Positions 41,993-52,200 of a stretch of DNA of 64,000 nt are shown here, piece after piece. The translations under genes were made by a program, and so were the position numbers. How positions within the stretch are numbered: position 1 is the first letter of the stretch; each line of letters starts with the position of its first letter. Under the pieces are notes generated by a model. It saw only the letters and a program-made list of their open reading frames with translations, had not been told where the DNA came from and ran no database searches. This DNA comes from Trichomonas vaginalis G3. Taxonomy: Eukaryota > Parabasalia > Trichomonadida > Trichomonadidae. Location of the stretch: NCBI RefSeq assembly GCF_026262505.1, contig NC_067205.1, positions 15,252,001-15,316,000 on the forward strand, in the 5' to 3' direction.

Positions 41993-42955
41993 TTATTCAT
42001 TAGATAAAAGAGTAAAACTTATAAATAAAAAACATAATTGTACATTAAAACCATGTTTTAAAATACATGAACAGACAAAACAATCCAACGGAGTGATGAT
42101 CGCATATCCATGGGATGACTGCTCACCTTTACTTCCCTTTGATACCTTTAATGAAACTACTTGCTGTCCATTTAACATTAGAATATCATTGAAGTATAAT
42201 CCAGAATAATGAATTGGTTTTCCTCTATGGAAAATTTTTCCTTCGGTAGAATTTTCTGCGATAGCATTACATCCTTCATATCCACTCACAAAACTTGAGC
42301 CTCCGCTCCCAACACCAGCAAAAGCAATTCCCCCTCCTCCATAATATCCACCACCACCGTTAGGACCCCAATCATCAGGTATAGCTCCGGTTCCACCTAT
42401 TCCAAACTTTCCAGAAGTACCACAGTGATAAGGACTATTAGTTTGACATCCATATGATCCACCTGATGTTTGAGTGCCTCCTGTTGTTGTGGTTGAATAA
42501 TAGGTATTCTTTGATGAAAGGCCTACAAGACCTCCTCCATCACCGCCACAAAATCTTTCTCCGCTTCCTGCACCGGCGGCGACCATAATCCTACTTTTCA
42601 ATGAAGCAAAATCATACCAATTTTCTGATTTTGTGAGGCGAATATCGGTCGCTCCACCGGCCGTTTGTGATTCGAGATTTTGTCTAATATTTGCATTAAA
42701 TGATTCATAGCCTTGCTTTCCTGCTTCTCCAATATAGATGTACAAATCTTGTGATTGATTAAAATTAATAATTCCTGATACATATCCTCCATTCATTGTA
42801 GTATCGGTGCATTGTATTGTATTAGTATGACTAATATAACCTTCGGCTCCCCAAAGTTCAAATTTATAGGTCCCTATTTCAGCATGGAAAACTTGATATG
42901 AACCTGTAAATCTATATATTTTACTCCGATTTTGTACTATACCTCGTGTAAAACC
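41993..42955 (-). pseudogene. Glycine-rich protein with ALK/LTK-like domain, 5' end unclear
   Basis: The frame is open from 42955; the first ATG (42796) would cut away a clear part of the domain, IGTYKFELWGAEGYI. This is the glycine-rich signature found in ALK/LTK ectodomains and many protist proteins. It continues with YIYIGEAGKQGY, MVAAGAGSGERFCGGDGGGL, GGGGYYGGGGIAFAGVGSGG and SFVSGYEG. The tail CFVCSCILKHGFNVQLCFLFISF is Cys/hydrophobic and could be a membrane anchor. An in-frame TAG precedes codon 1, and no ATG exists between it and an Inr-like TCAATTTTT near 43005. Either the 5' end is lost or a non-standard start or intron is used. The stop is 37 bases from the ankyrin stop (convergent). 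Confidence 0.6.
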
Positions 42956-43250
42956 CTAATAAAAAGATAAGATTAGCTCCTTAGAAGAGCTATCTAAAAA
43001 TTGAGAAGAAAAATTTTAAACGTAAAATCAAATTTATAATGTTATACTACACTGATTATTATTTCACAATATCAATTTCAGAGGCTCACAAAATCGAAAA
43101 ATTTTCTGAGAAAAATTTTTACCAAAAATAAAGGTAATCTCAAGAAGATCTAAACGACAGATTTCGATTTTTCTTATTCAGAAATTAAATACAACCATAA
43201 ATAAATCAAATAATATATTTACAATACAAACAAAAAAATACATTTGAAAT

Positions 43251-45497
43251 TTAATATTCATCTCCATCAGCAATCATCCTAAGCATTACATGCTCAAGAT
43301 TCTCCACCGATATAGTATATCCTTCTGCGTTTGTTGACTTGATATCCTTGTCAAGACGCTTTAATAACGCAGGAATTTGGTTACAGACAGGTAACATGAT
43401 GCAATCACCTCTTTCGAAGTCAATAACAGCATCAGGTATATCCAATTTAGTCATTTCTAGGACATCCGAAATAACCTTATCATAATCTTTTTCATCTTCC
43501 TTACAAATGACGTGTAATCTATATCCACACTTATACTGTTGTCTTAAATCACTCGATGTTCCTTGGAATTTGATAATTCCTTTTTCCATTACGAATAATC
43601 TTGACACAACAGCTTCTCCTTCTTCCAGAGAGTGGCTTGCGATGATTGTTGTCGTATTTCTGAAGTAAGAAGCGATACTCCATACGAGCTGTCTCTTTTT
43701 TACGTCAACGCCAACAGTTGGTTCATCCAAAATAACAAAAGAAGGACTTCCTATGAAAGCCATGGCCGTGGAGACACATCTCTTCTGGCCGGCTGATAGT
43801 TTGTTGGGATTTCGGTCTAAAATATCCGAAATGTCAAGAAAAGAGGCCATTTGGTCGATTTTTTCTTTAATTTCTGATTTTTTAACGCCTCTTAAGCGAG
43901 CAAAGAACACTAGATGTTCTCTAACAGATAAATAATCAAAGAATAAATTGTCTTGGTAACAATATCCTGTACATCGCTGTAAATCAAGAAATGAAGCTTC
44001 ATTTCCGAAAATTTCAAGGGATCCGGAGTTAACAGGGATTGCTCCTGTAAGGGATTGCAACAACGTGGTCTTCCCACTACCATTTGGCCCGATAAGTAGA
44101 ATAACTTCGCCTTTTTTGATATCAAAATTTGCGTTGTTGACAGCGACGATGTTTTTCTCTCCAGTATATATCTTAGTCAAATCCTTGACACTTAGGAACT
44201 TTTCACTCTCTTCAAAGTCGAAAAATTTTGAAAGATGAAATAATCTCTTCCAAGCGACTTTTTTGAAGAGATTATTGATGCCAAGAGGTGGTAGACCCCA
44301 TTGTTTTGGTGCAAACAACACCGAAATCATAAAAAGAAAAGAATAGAAGAAAATTTGGAAAAATAAAAATCCAATTAATTGATTTGTAGTGAAAAGCTGG
44401 TGCATTCCAGGGTTTTTGAACGACATAGGTATTTCATTTTGTATATTCAACAACAGATTCTGGTAAAAGTTATGAACAACAGCTGATGGAAGAAAAATAC
44501 AATTTGTTTTTGGATTTGATTGGATAACAGAAGGAAGGAACCATCCATATGTCGTAAGTAATATGTAAAGAAGAATAAACAATCCAAATCTACCAAATCT
44601 GTTGAAAAAAGGTGCCATAAAAACTCCGGAAGTGTACATCGCTAAAGAACTAAAGATAAAGAACAGGAAAAGCATTCCAAAGCTTACTCCTGTTTGGAAA
44701 ACTTTCTTATGAGTATATTCTGTGATCGAAAAAAATAATGCAGCAAAAATACAATATCCGAAGTCAAAAAGTATAAATCCGAGCCAAATAACGCCATCTT
44801 TGATACCAGAGATGTTTAGCAATATCAATGCGCGGCTATGCATCCACCTTGTTAAAGGATAATAATGGGATAAAATTAAAAATATAAAAATCGCAGGGAA
44901 TACCCATTCGCTCCAAACGAAACTTTTTGTATTGTCAATATTGTGAAAGGTAAAGAGTCCTTTTGAGTAAGATATATTTAAATGACTAATATTTTGTAAA
45001 TAAACATTAAGTAAGCTATTTGAAAATGGGAAATCGTCGATATTCACTGTAAAGTAAGAAACATTTAACGTTGTAAGATTTTCATCTGAAGAAATTCTTG
45101 GAATAAAAATGGATTCTAAAGATTGGTACTTTAAATCAATATTTTTGGGATTTATTCGGAATTTATTGTCGGAAATATTTGTAAAAACTTGCTTTATTAA
45201 TCTCTTATCTTTATCTGTGCTAGCGAAAATAAAAATTGTTCGATTATATGCATCAACAGTTGAAGGAATTGAAAAGTTGACTAATGTATGGTTGCGGTAA
45301 AAATCATATGCTAGGAATGAAATGCTATCAGCACAATTTGCAAAAATTAATGCAACAGAACTAAAAACAAAGAAATAAACTAAGGCTGATTTACTGCGCA
45401 TTTTGAAATCTAGGTTCATCCATAAGAATATAGACTGAATAGCACTAACTCGCTTGGAAGTTTCTTGTGAATTCTGGTCTAATTCTTCTAAAATCAT
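43251..45497 (-). CDS. ABCA-like half ABC transporter, 748 aa
   Basis: Layout is one N-terminal TM (SALVYFFVFSSVALIFANC, about 37-56), a large extracellular loop of about 150 residues with N-x-S/T sites, five or six further TM helices (about 200-400), then one nucleotide-binding domain. Walker A is GPNGSGKTT (about 470), the signature is LSAGQKR (variant of LSGGQ, about 566), Walker B is FVILDEP (about 590) with D-loop VGVD, and the H-loop is IASHS (about 617). TM-NBD order with the long first loop is ABCA style; metazoan ABCA proteins have this twice, here once, so it probably dimerises. Substrate is likely lipid by family. All catalytic motifs are present. Start at the ATG at 45497. Confidence 0.9.
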   Translation of the reverse strand: MILEELDQNSQETSKRVSAIQSIFLWMNLDFKMRSKSALVYFFVFSSVALIFANCADSISFLAYDFYRNHTLVNFSIPSTVDAYNRTIFIFASTDKDKRLIKQVFTNISDNKFRINPKNIDLKYQSLESIFIPRISSDENLTTLNVSYFTVNIDDFPFSNSLLNVYLQNISHLNISYSKGLFTFHNIDNTKSFVWSEWVFPAIFIFLILSHYYPLTRWMHSRALILLNISGIKDGVIWLGFILFDFGYCIFAALFFSITEYTHKKVFQTGVSFGMLFLFFIFSSLAMYTSGVFMAPFFNRFGRFGLFILLYILLTTYGWFLPSVIQSNPKTNCIFLPSAVVHNFYQNLLLNIQNEIPMSFKNPGMHQLFTTNQLIGFLFFQIFFYSFLFMISVLFAPKQWGLPPLGINNLFKKVAWKRLFHLSKFFDFEESEKFLSVKDLTKIYTGEKNIVAVNNANFDIKKGEVILLIGPNGSGKTTLLQSLTGAIPVNSGSLEIFGNEASFLDLQRCTGYCYQDNLFFDYLSVREHLVFFARLRGVKKSEIKEKIDQMASFLDISDILDRNPNKLSAGQKRCVSTAMAFIGSPSFVILDEPTVGVDVKKRQLVWSIASYFRNTTTIIASHSLEEGEAVVSRLFVMEKGIIKFQGTSSDLRQQYKCGYRLHVICKEDEKDYDKVISDVLEMTKLDIPDAVIDFERGDCIMLPVCNQIPALLKRLDKDIKSTNAEGYTISVENLEHVMLRMIADGDEY

Positions 45498-45944
45498 AAT
45501 TATTTTTTGACAGTAATAATTTTTTTTTCCGGTTATAATAACCCCATCCTATTTTTTAAAAAATTCTTTCTCCACGATCATTTTATATCATTGATCGTAC
45601 ACCATTCGTTTCATGTATACAATCTTTGTTATCAACTTTATTTTAGGTAATTCCAAGTATCCATATATATTAAAAATAATAATATTTATTAGAGTGAATA
45701 CAATAGTTAAGTAATACAATAGAAAAAGTAAATTTTATCTTTATCAATATTTTTTTTTTAATTAATAAGACAAACAAACTATTATCGATTAGAAACTTCT
45801 GGTTCTAATTTCAATACAACTGATTTAATAATCTAGACGTCAAATGATATCTGAAATAATGTGTTATTATTGTAAACAATTGCATCCATTATACAAGAGT
45901 TTTCAATTAGCTTATTTTCGGTAAGTCTAGTAGTTTTGGACTAT
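45498..45944. other. Intergenic region
   Basis: About 450 AT-rich bases between two leftward genes. I see no gene, RNA or repeat. Confidence 0.4.
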
Positions 45945-46289
45945 TTATTGTTTTGAATTTTGTTTTGATTTAAAACATCCAAATTTACTATAATCTACCG
46001 TAATTGATCGGAATATTTTGGGTAAATATAGATGAGAATTCTGCTTTGATCGATTTTTTGATGGTTTTGATTCTTTGAAAAAATTTTTATCTAAATAAAC
46101 TCTCCATTGTTTTGATCTGATATTGAAAGGTTTATAAATATCCCATGTATTTTCTGGTGGAAGTTCAGTAATGGTTAAATCGTATTTTACTGTATTCATT
46201 TCCAACTCAGAATGAGAATTTGGATCCGGTTGCTTCTTTTGAACCCACTTCTGAGGAGTTTCAGTCGAATTAATTGAAGGAGAGCTCAT
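45945..46289 (-). CDS. Hypothetical protein, 114 aa
   Basis: From the ATG at 46289: MSSPSINSTETPQKWVQKKQ, a polar, proline-containing N-terminus. Then come DLTITELPPENTWDIYKPFN and a basic C-terminal half (SKPSKNRSKQNSHLYLPKIF). No family recognised. Composition is protein-like and there is no repeat over it. A TCATCAAAC stretch about 25 bases upstream could serve as Inr. Basic and disordered, so possibly nuclear; that is a guess. Confidence 0.5.
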   Translation of the reverse strand: MSSPSINSTETPQKWVQKKQPDPNSHSELEMNTVKYDLTITELPPENTWDIYKPFNIRSKQWRVYLDKNFFKESKPSKNRSKQNSHLYLPKIFRSITVDYSKFGCFKSKQNSKQ

Positions 46290-47181
46290 AAAACGAAAGA
46301 ACTCTAATTGTTTGATGATAGCTTAATTGATTACAGTTTTTGAATAATTTTGACTAAGAATTTTTTTGGTCAGAAATGAAGGAATTAGTATCAAGAAACA
46401 ATTTATAGGTATTAAAAATTCTTGACATTTTGTTTCAAACAATTTTCAAACATTAAATCGGTCCCAATTTCCAAATCATTAACAACATCTATTTGAATTT
46501 TTAATTCAAAATTTGATTTTTATAAGACAGAATAGAATATTGTAAACTTCTCAAATTTGATTTCTTTAATCTCCGCTTAAATTGGTGTTAATATTCTTTT
46601 TAACAAGGAAATTATATAAGATTCATAATATGATGCTTATGTTATTACAATAGGTTGGACATAGAATTTGAAAGAGTAGGGGTAATTTTAGCTAAAAGTG
46701 ACACACCTGCAAAAAGTGACACACCCGTGAAGGGTGTGATTACCGATCGGTAATTTCGACAGTTTAGAATTTAAAATTTTTTATGGAACTGTTGCGAGTT
46801 TCATAAAGAATTTAAGGAATATAAGCAAAGATTTGAATCAAAATCTTAGACCTAAGCCGCTCGATTCGCTCGCGGCTTCCGCGAATTACAGATCAGCAAA
46901 GATTTGAATCAAAATCTTCGAACTAAGCCAATCGCTTCGCTCGCGGCTTTCTTTATTATTTTAAATTTGCATATTTCCATCAAAAGTTCATAAGGTAAAA
47001 AATTTCGTTTATATTATTGCAAAATAAAATCTTCATTATTAAGATAAGTACCTTAATATGTACGTAAATTTTAATGAAATTTATACAACATTATAAAAAT
47101 TTATGAATAAAAACTTGATATAAAATAACATTTTTATTTTTACTAAGAAAAAAAAGGTTTTTGATAATAAATTTATTTTAT

Positions 47182-47765
47182 TTCGAAAAAGTAGCAATAA
47201 TCGTAAAAGGGTATTGATAGGCTTGCTAAAGTAACTAATTTTAGCTGTCAAATACTTTTGTATTTTGAAGTAAATTAGTATAAATTTGTTTTTACTTTTA
47301 GTTCGAAAAAGTAACAATAATCGTAAAAGGGTATTGATAGGCTTGCTAAAGTAACTAATTTTAGCTGTCAAATACTTTTGTATTTTGAAGTAAATTAGTA
47401 TAAATTTGTTTTTACTTTTAGTTCGAAAAAGTAGCAATAATCGTAAAAGGGTATTGATAGGCTTGCTAAAGTAACTAATTTTAGCTGTCAAATACTTTTG
47501 TATTTTGAAGTAAATTAGTATAAATTTGTTTTTACTTTTAGTTCGAAAAAGTAGCAATAATCGTAAAAGGGTATTGATAGGCTTGCTAAAGTAACTAATT
47601 TTAGCTGTCAAATACTTTTGTATTTTGAAGTAAATTAGTATAAATTTGTTTTTACTTTTAGTTCGAAAAAGTAACAATAATCGTAAAAGGGTATTGATAG
47701 GCTTGCTAAAGTAACTAATTTTAGCTGTCAAATACTTTTGTATTTTGAAGTAAATTAGTATAAAT
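47182..47765. repeat. 120-bp tandem repeat, 5 copies
   Basis: Units start at 47182, 47302, 47422, 47542 and 47662 with TTCGAAAAAGTA(G/A)CAATAA and are nearly identical. Each contains AATTTTAGCTGTCA, which resembles the terminal motif of element F. The 216-residue leftward open frame through the array exists because 120 is a multiple of three. Confidence 0.95.
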
Positions 47766-47810
47766 TTGATATTATTTTAACTCCCTTTGAAAACCTCAAT
47801 TTTCCATACA

Positions 47811-47870
47811 GAGGGAACGGGAATAGCATCCAATATTCCCTGAGAATGGTTGCGCATTCTCAGTTCCCTC
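47811..47870. repeat. Perfect three-way-junction palindrome (Y shape)
   Basis: Outer stem GAGGGAAC/GTTCCCTC (47811-47818 with 47863-47870) encloses two abutting hairpins: GGGAATA-loop 8-TATTCCC (47819-47840) and TGAGAATG-loop 6-CATTCTCA (47841-47862). There are no mismatches and no unpaired base at the junction. The layout is that of parvovirus-type terminal hairpins, but no related gene is nearby. Confidence 0.9.
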
Positions 47871-48087
47871 TATATTCCGAACGAAGCTCTCATCGGTCTT
47901 TTTTTTAATACTAAACGTTTTTTTTCCTGTCACTTTTAGCTAAAATTTGGGTTTGCCGAATTTGAAAAATCTAAAACAAATGAAGAAATATAGGGAATAA
48001 AAACGTTTGCAAACAATTTGTCATAAAATTTGAAGTTTCATTCAAGATTTTGATCTTGTTCAACAAATCTTACCCTGATAAAAATGA

Positions 48088-48784
48088 TGTTGCATGCTAA
48101 GATCAGTCATAATGTAAACCTCTCAATTTTATTGTCGTGGGAAGTATCTCAATTCCTTCAAAAAAATTGAAAAACTATTTAATTTTAAAAATATAATACT
48201 TTTAATTAGTTAATTAATTGGAGATATTCTTAAAAAATCACTTTTGATAATACTTTTGAGAACTTTAATTAAAAAAATATATTCAAAAATATCCAGGATA
48301 TCAAGAGGGAATTGTTCCTTATGAGGTATATTGTTATGATGTATACCTCATAAGGAACAATTCCCTCCTTAAAATCGTAGACATTTTTATACTTATTAAT
48401 CAACCTTTCAAAATCATATTCCTCTGAAAAGTTATTTTATTAAAAATTTAGAATTTTAATAAATATAGAGTTTGAATTTCATACAATACCTATATATTTT
48501 CAATAATGGAATTTGAAAACCATTCTCAAAAGTTCTCAGAAAACCTTTTTTTCATTAATTTTAAGAAATCTGAGTATTAAATTAAGTGATAAATTCGTTT
48601 GACACTACTTTAATTTTTAAATTCAAAAAATTATATGTGCTTCTTAAAATGACTCAAAAAATTTTATTATAAAATAATATATAATATTAAAAATCCCACA
48701 ACATTTTTTACTTTACATAATCGTACTTCCTCGACGATTAATTTCCACTCAATTTCTATCGTTGACCGAACTTAGCATGCAACA
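48088..48784. mobile_element. Hairpin-bearing TIR element E1, 697 bp
   Basis: The ends TGTTGCATGCTAAG and CTTAGCATGCAACA are flanked by a perfect 4-bp ATGA duplication (48084-48087 and 48785-48788). Terminal repeats of about 80-100 bp are partly diverged between the two ends (AATGTAAACCTCTCAATTT side, and AATCGTCGAGGAAGTACGAT side). The inside is AT-rich, non-coding, with one long hairpin. It is related, in opposite orientation, to 61600-63366. Confidence 0.85.
48305..48367. repeat. Single long hairpin in E1
   Basis: The arm GAGGGAATTGTTCCTTATGA plus GGTATA (26 bp) pairs perfectly with its inverse across a loop of about 11 bases. The same arm is the first hairpin of the array in E2 (62020-62082), with a different loop. 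Confidence 0.95.
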
Positions 48785-49204
48785 ATGATACGTATATCTT
48801 TGAAAAATTAACAGTTAAATTGAACCAATGGATAGTTTGTGTGCTACTAAGGATGTCGTTTTGTCCCCAGGGGGAATATTGCATTCCCCACTTTTTCTTC
48901 CATAGTTTTACTTGCTTTATAAACGATGATGTTTCGAATTCTGAAATTTTGTGATGTTTCTGATACAAAATTTTTATATGAAATTTATGTTGATGGATAA
49001 ACAAATATATATATATTTTGATAATTAAATTGAAAGGATCAGAAATAAATTTTTTATGAGTAAAAGTGACATGTTATTTTTTGAACTTTTTTCTGAGAAT
49101 ATTAATATACTGATTGCAAAAATCTAAAATTTCTGTGAAACAAAGCGGATTGAAACTTTTTGTAAATTTGTCAAAAAATACTCAATTGGATAACCTTCCC
49201 TAAG
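48785..49204. other. Upstream region of the BEACH gene
   Basis: About 420 bases without a gene. An Inr-like TCAATTGG (from 49182) lies about 20 bases before the ATG. An AAAAGTGACA decamer is at about 49062. Confidence 0.45.
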
Positions 49205-52200
49205 ATGAATGTAAATTCGGACCTTTATGATAATCCAGTTCATGCAGTTCTTCAATTAACAAATACTTTGGAAGATGACTATACTAATTGCCCTCCAGCA
49301 TTTCAAAAATACTTCAAAAATGTTAAACTTCCAAAATTTAACAAGAAAACACTTGCGAAATTCGATGTGAACACTGAATCAACAGACAAAATCGTTGAAA
49401 TGCTGCTTAAATCAGGTTATTCTTTTCCATTTTTTCCGCAATTGATTCCTCTTCTTTCAAATTCGAACAGTGGAATAGAGTACAATAAATTTGTCTTGTG
49501 CTGGGTTCTTAATACTGCAATTTCTTATACGATTTACTTCCATAATACGTCCGATTTAACTTACTCTGATAGTGTTTTGAAATTATTACTTATGTATACG
49601 AATTCCGACTATACTAACTACATTATCTCATGCTTTATATATGTATTTACAACTATTTCGATATCGTTTAATGAAAATAACATAGAAATTTACATGATGA
49701 TTTTACTTCAATTCTTTTCATTGCCATTTTCCCATGATATTCAATCTACAAATCTAATACCAACAGTACTTACAGTTTTACTACGTTCTTTTGAGAAAAA
49801 TCCTTCATTAGCCACAAAATTTATTGATAAATGTAACGAACTGTTCGAAAACGACATTTTAATGCTTGACCGATACTCTCTAGCTAATCTACTATCACTT
49901 ACATTACCTCTTATCCTAGAATTACAAGCCTGCGCCCTAAGATTTCTAAAAATCGGAATTAAATCGAAGCTTCCATGCGATTTTGCTACAATATTTTCAC
50001 TACTTCCTAGATACATGTATAAAACATTCATCGAAACTCCAAACAAAATAAGCTGGGAGAAAAAAAATAATTTGGTCGTATTTGAGACCACAAATGTCTA
50101 CGACGGCTTGATGGAAGTTGTACAAAATAATCCTAATACGGATACCCTCGAAATGACTGAAATATCTCTACCAGAAGAAATACAATTAACTTACATGTTT
50201 CCTACTGAATCGATCATGAAACTTGAGTCGATAATCGATATCTTGGACGGCAAAGAAACATATTCCCTGATTTTCTATGAAGAACTCCTCAAAATTTGCG
50301 AAAAATCCGAATTTGAATTTATCGGAAATGCTTTCGCCGGAGCTTTGTATTTTGCAGAGTCTATCTCAACATATACAAATGTAGGTTTAAATCTTGTGAA
50401 ATCAACGATTTTTGACCCTCATATTACATATTTTGATCATTGTAAGGGATTTAAGTACTTAAACTCCTTGAGAATGCACGCAGTCAACTTAATATTATCA
50501 GAGAACTGGTATGAGCCCATGGAAACCTTAGTTCTCTCAAATTATCGTTATCCAAATTTAATTTCGGAACTTTTTTACAGAATAACATACAGTTTGCCAT
50601 TTCTATCCAGAATGATCGTTACTTATCCGAAATTGGCCAAAGTTTTCCGTCAAATTTTCTCATATTACAGATCTCTCAGAATTTCATCTACAGAGAACAT
50701 GGAATACATCAAAAGAGCCGAGATATCATGTTATTCGCTCATTGCAGCTCTTTTTAAGAACAAAGAAGCAGCAAAAGTTCTGATTTCTGATATGCTCTTT
50801 ATGACATCATTTACTTTGCTTCTTTCTGATGATTACACGAGGAAATATTGTTTGGAACAGTTCGAATACCTGTTTTCTGTTCTTCCTTATGAAGATTTAA
50901 TTTTATTATTTAATTATCTCATTCCTCTTATTGCCAATATCATTATTAACATTGACAATGACAAGAACGTATCAGTTCTCATGGAAATATTCCAATCTCT
51001 CCTCAAAATTTTCAGAAATCGGAATGAACTGAAAAATCTTTCCGAAATTTTGATTCCTCATTTCAGTAACTTGATGGAGAACCTCCAGTCATCCAAAGAA
51101 AGCCACAAATCCCTGTTTAAGCTCACTTTTTCCTTGTTAATTGAGATATCAATTGAAATTAAAAAACCGTTAATAGTTATCATTGCCAAGACCATTCCAA
51201 ACATGTTCCAAAGCGATTGTCCAACCGATGTCTATGAAATGTTGGTCAAATTCATGAATGGAAATACAAATAACATGTTACCGAGTTTTATTCTTAAAAA
51301 CAACAATTCCTTGTTATTGTATTTCAAAGTATGCTTTTGGTACAAACTAATTGACAAATGTCTTGATTTTGCTATGGGATTAATTCAATTTTCCCCTGAA
51401 AACGCAAAAATGGCCAACAAAGATGAAGTTGATTTATTTTTATTGTCACAACTGGAGAATTCATCAGAAGTAGAGAAAATCTTGGATTTATTCCGAGAAA
51501 TAAGTTGTATTTATTCTTCTCCAATGGTTGTGAAATCATATTTTACTTTGTTGTCGCCAATCAACAACAAATTATCAAAGAATCATGTTTTGTTGATGAA
51601 AACATTATCAGAGATTTGTTTTAATACATATTGGCTGCAAAAGAAATCATCATTATTAGGAAATACTTTATCAAGTAATGATTTCAAAATTTCTGACAAT
51701 TTTACAAAAGGATTTTCATTTTTATTTTGGTTTATTATGAGAGCGACAGATACAACTGTCGTACCAATATTTAATATAGAAATAGATGACTTCGTTTTCT
51801 CTATTTATATAAGAGAAACAACTTTATGTGCTTTCATTAATTCTAATAATTTTAATCAAGAAATTAGAGTTCCTTATAAATTTAGAAAAGGTGTTTGGTA
51901 TTATTTAATAATGAATTACAAAATTAACGAAGAGAATACGGAGTTAACAATTAAAATACATCATAATGAATTGTCTATTCTTAAAATGTCTAAAACAACA
52001 TTTGATCCTGAGAATATTGCGCATGCAAGAATTGGTTCTTTAGTTATGAATAACAAAAGTATAATTGAATTGGGTGTTTCTTTTTTGACTTCACTTTTGA
52101 ATCAAGAACAAATGAAAGAATTAAGTCTTTGCACGCCAACAAGTAATATATCAGGGTTAGTTAAACCTTTGATATCTTTCGAACCTGGTTCTCAAACAGA

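Larger units (their letters stand above)
46684..47950. mobile_element. Candidate non-autonomous element F (TIR AATTTTAGCTAAAAGTGAC)
   Basis: The inverted ends AATTTTAGCTAAAAGTGAC (46684-46702) and GTCACTTTTAGCTAAAATT (about 47929-47947) frame about 1.27 kb. GGGT lies on both outer flanks, a possible 4-bp duplication. Inside are ACACCC-GTGA-GGGTGT, a CCGATCGG palindrome, two copies of a 70-bp block (46827 and 46896, with TCGCTCGCGGCTT), the five 120-bp repeats and the Y-shaped palindrome. No coding capacity. Confidence 0.5.

Noticed and set aside
42930-42975. Intron 3' splice site before the glycine-rich frame
   Set aside because: Lacks the ACTAACACACAG-type motif known for trichomonad introns; left as an open question in the findings.
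47081-47731. 216-residue leftward open frame
   Set aside because: Runs through the 120-bp tandem repeats; no protein-like conservation, low complexity.
47811-47870. Y-shaped palindrome as a tRNA or an integrated parvovirus end
   Set aside because: No A/B boxes and no Rep or capsid gene nearby; kept only as a structural observation.
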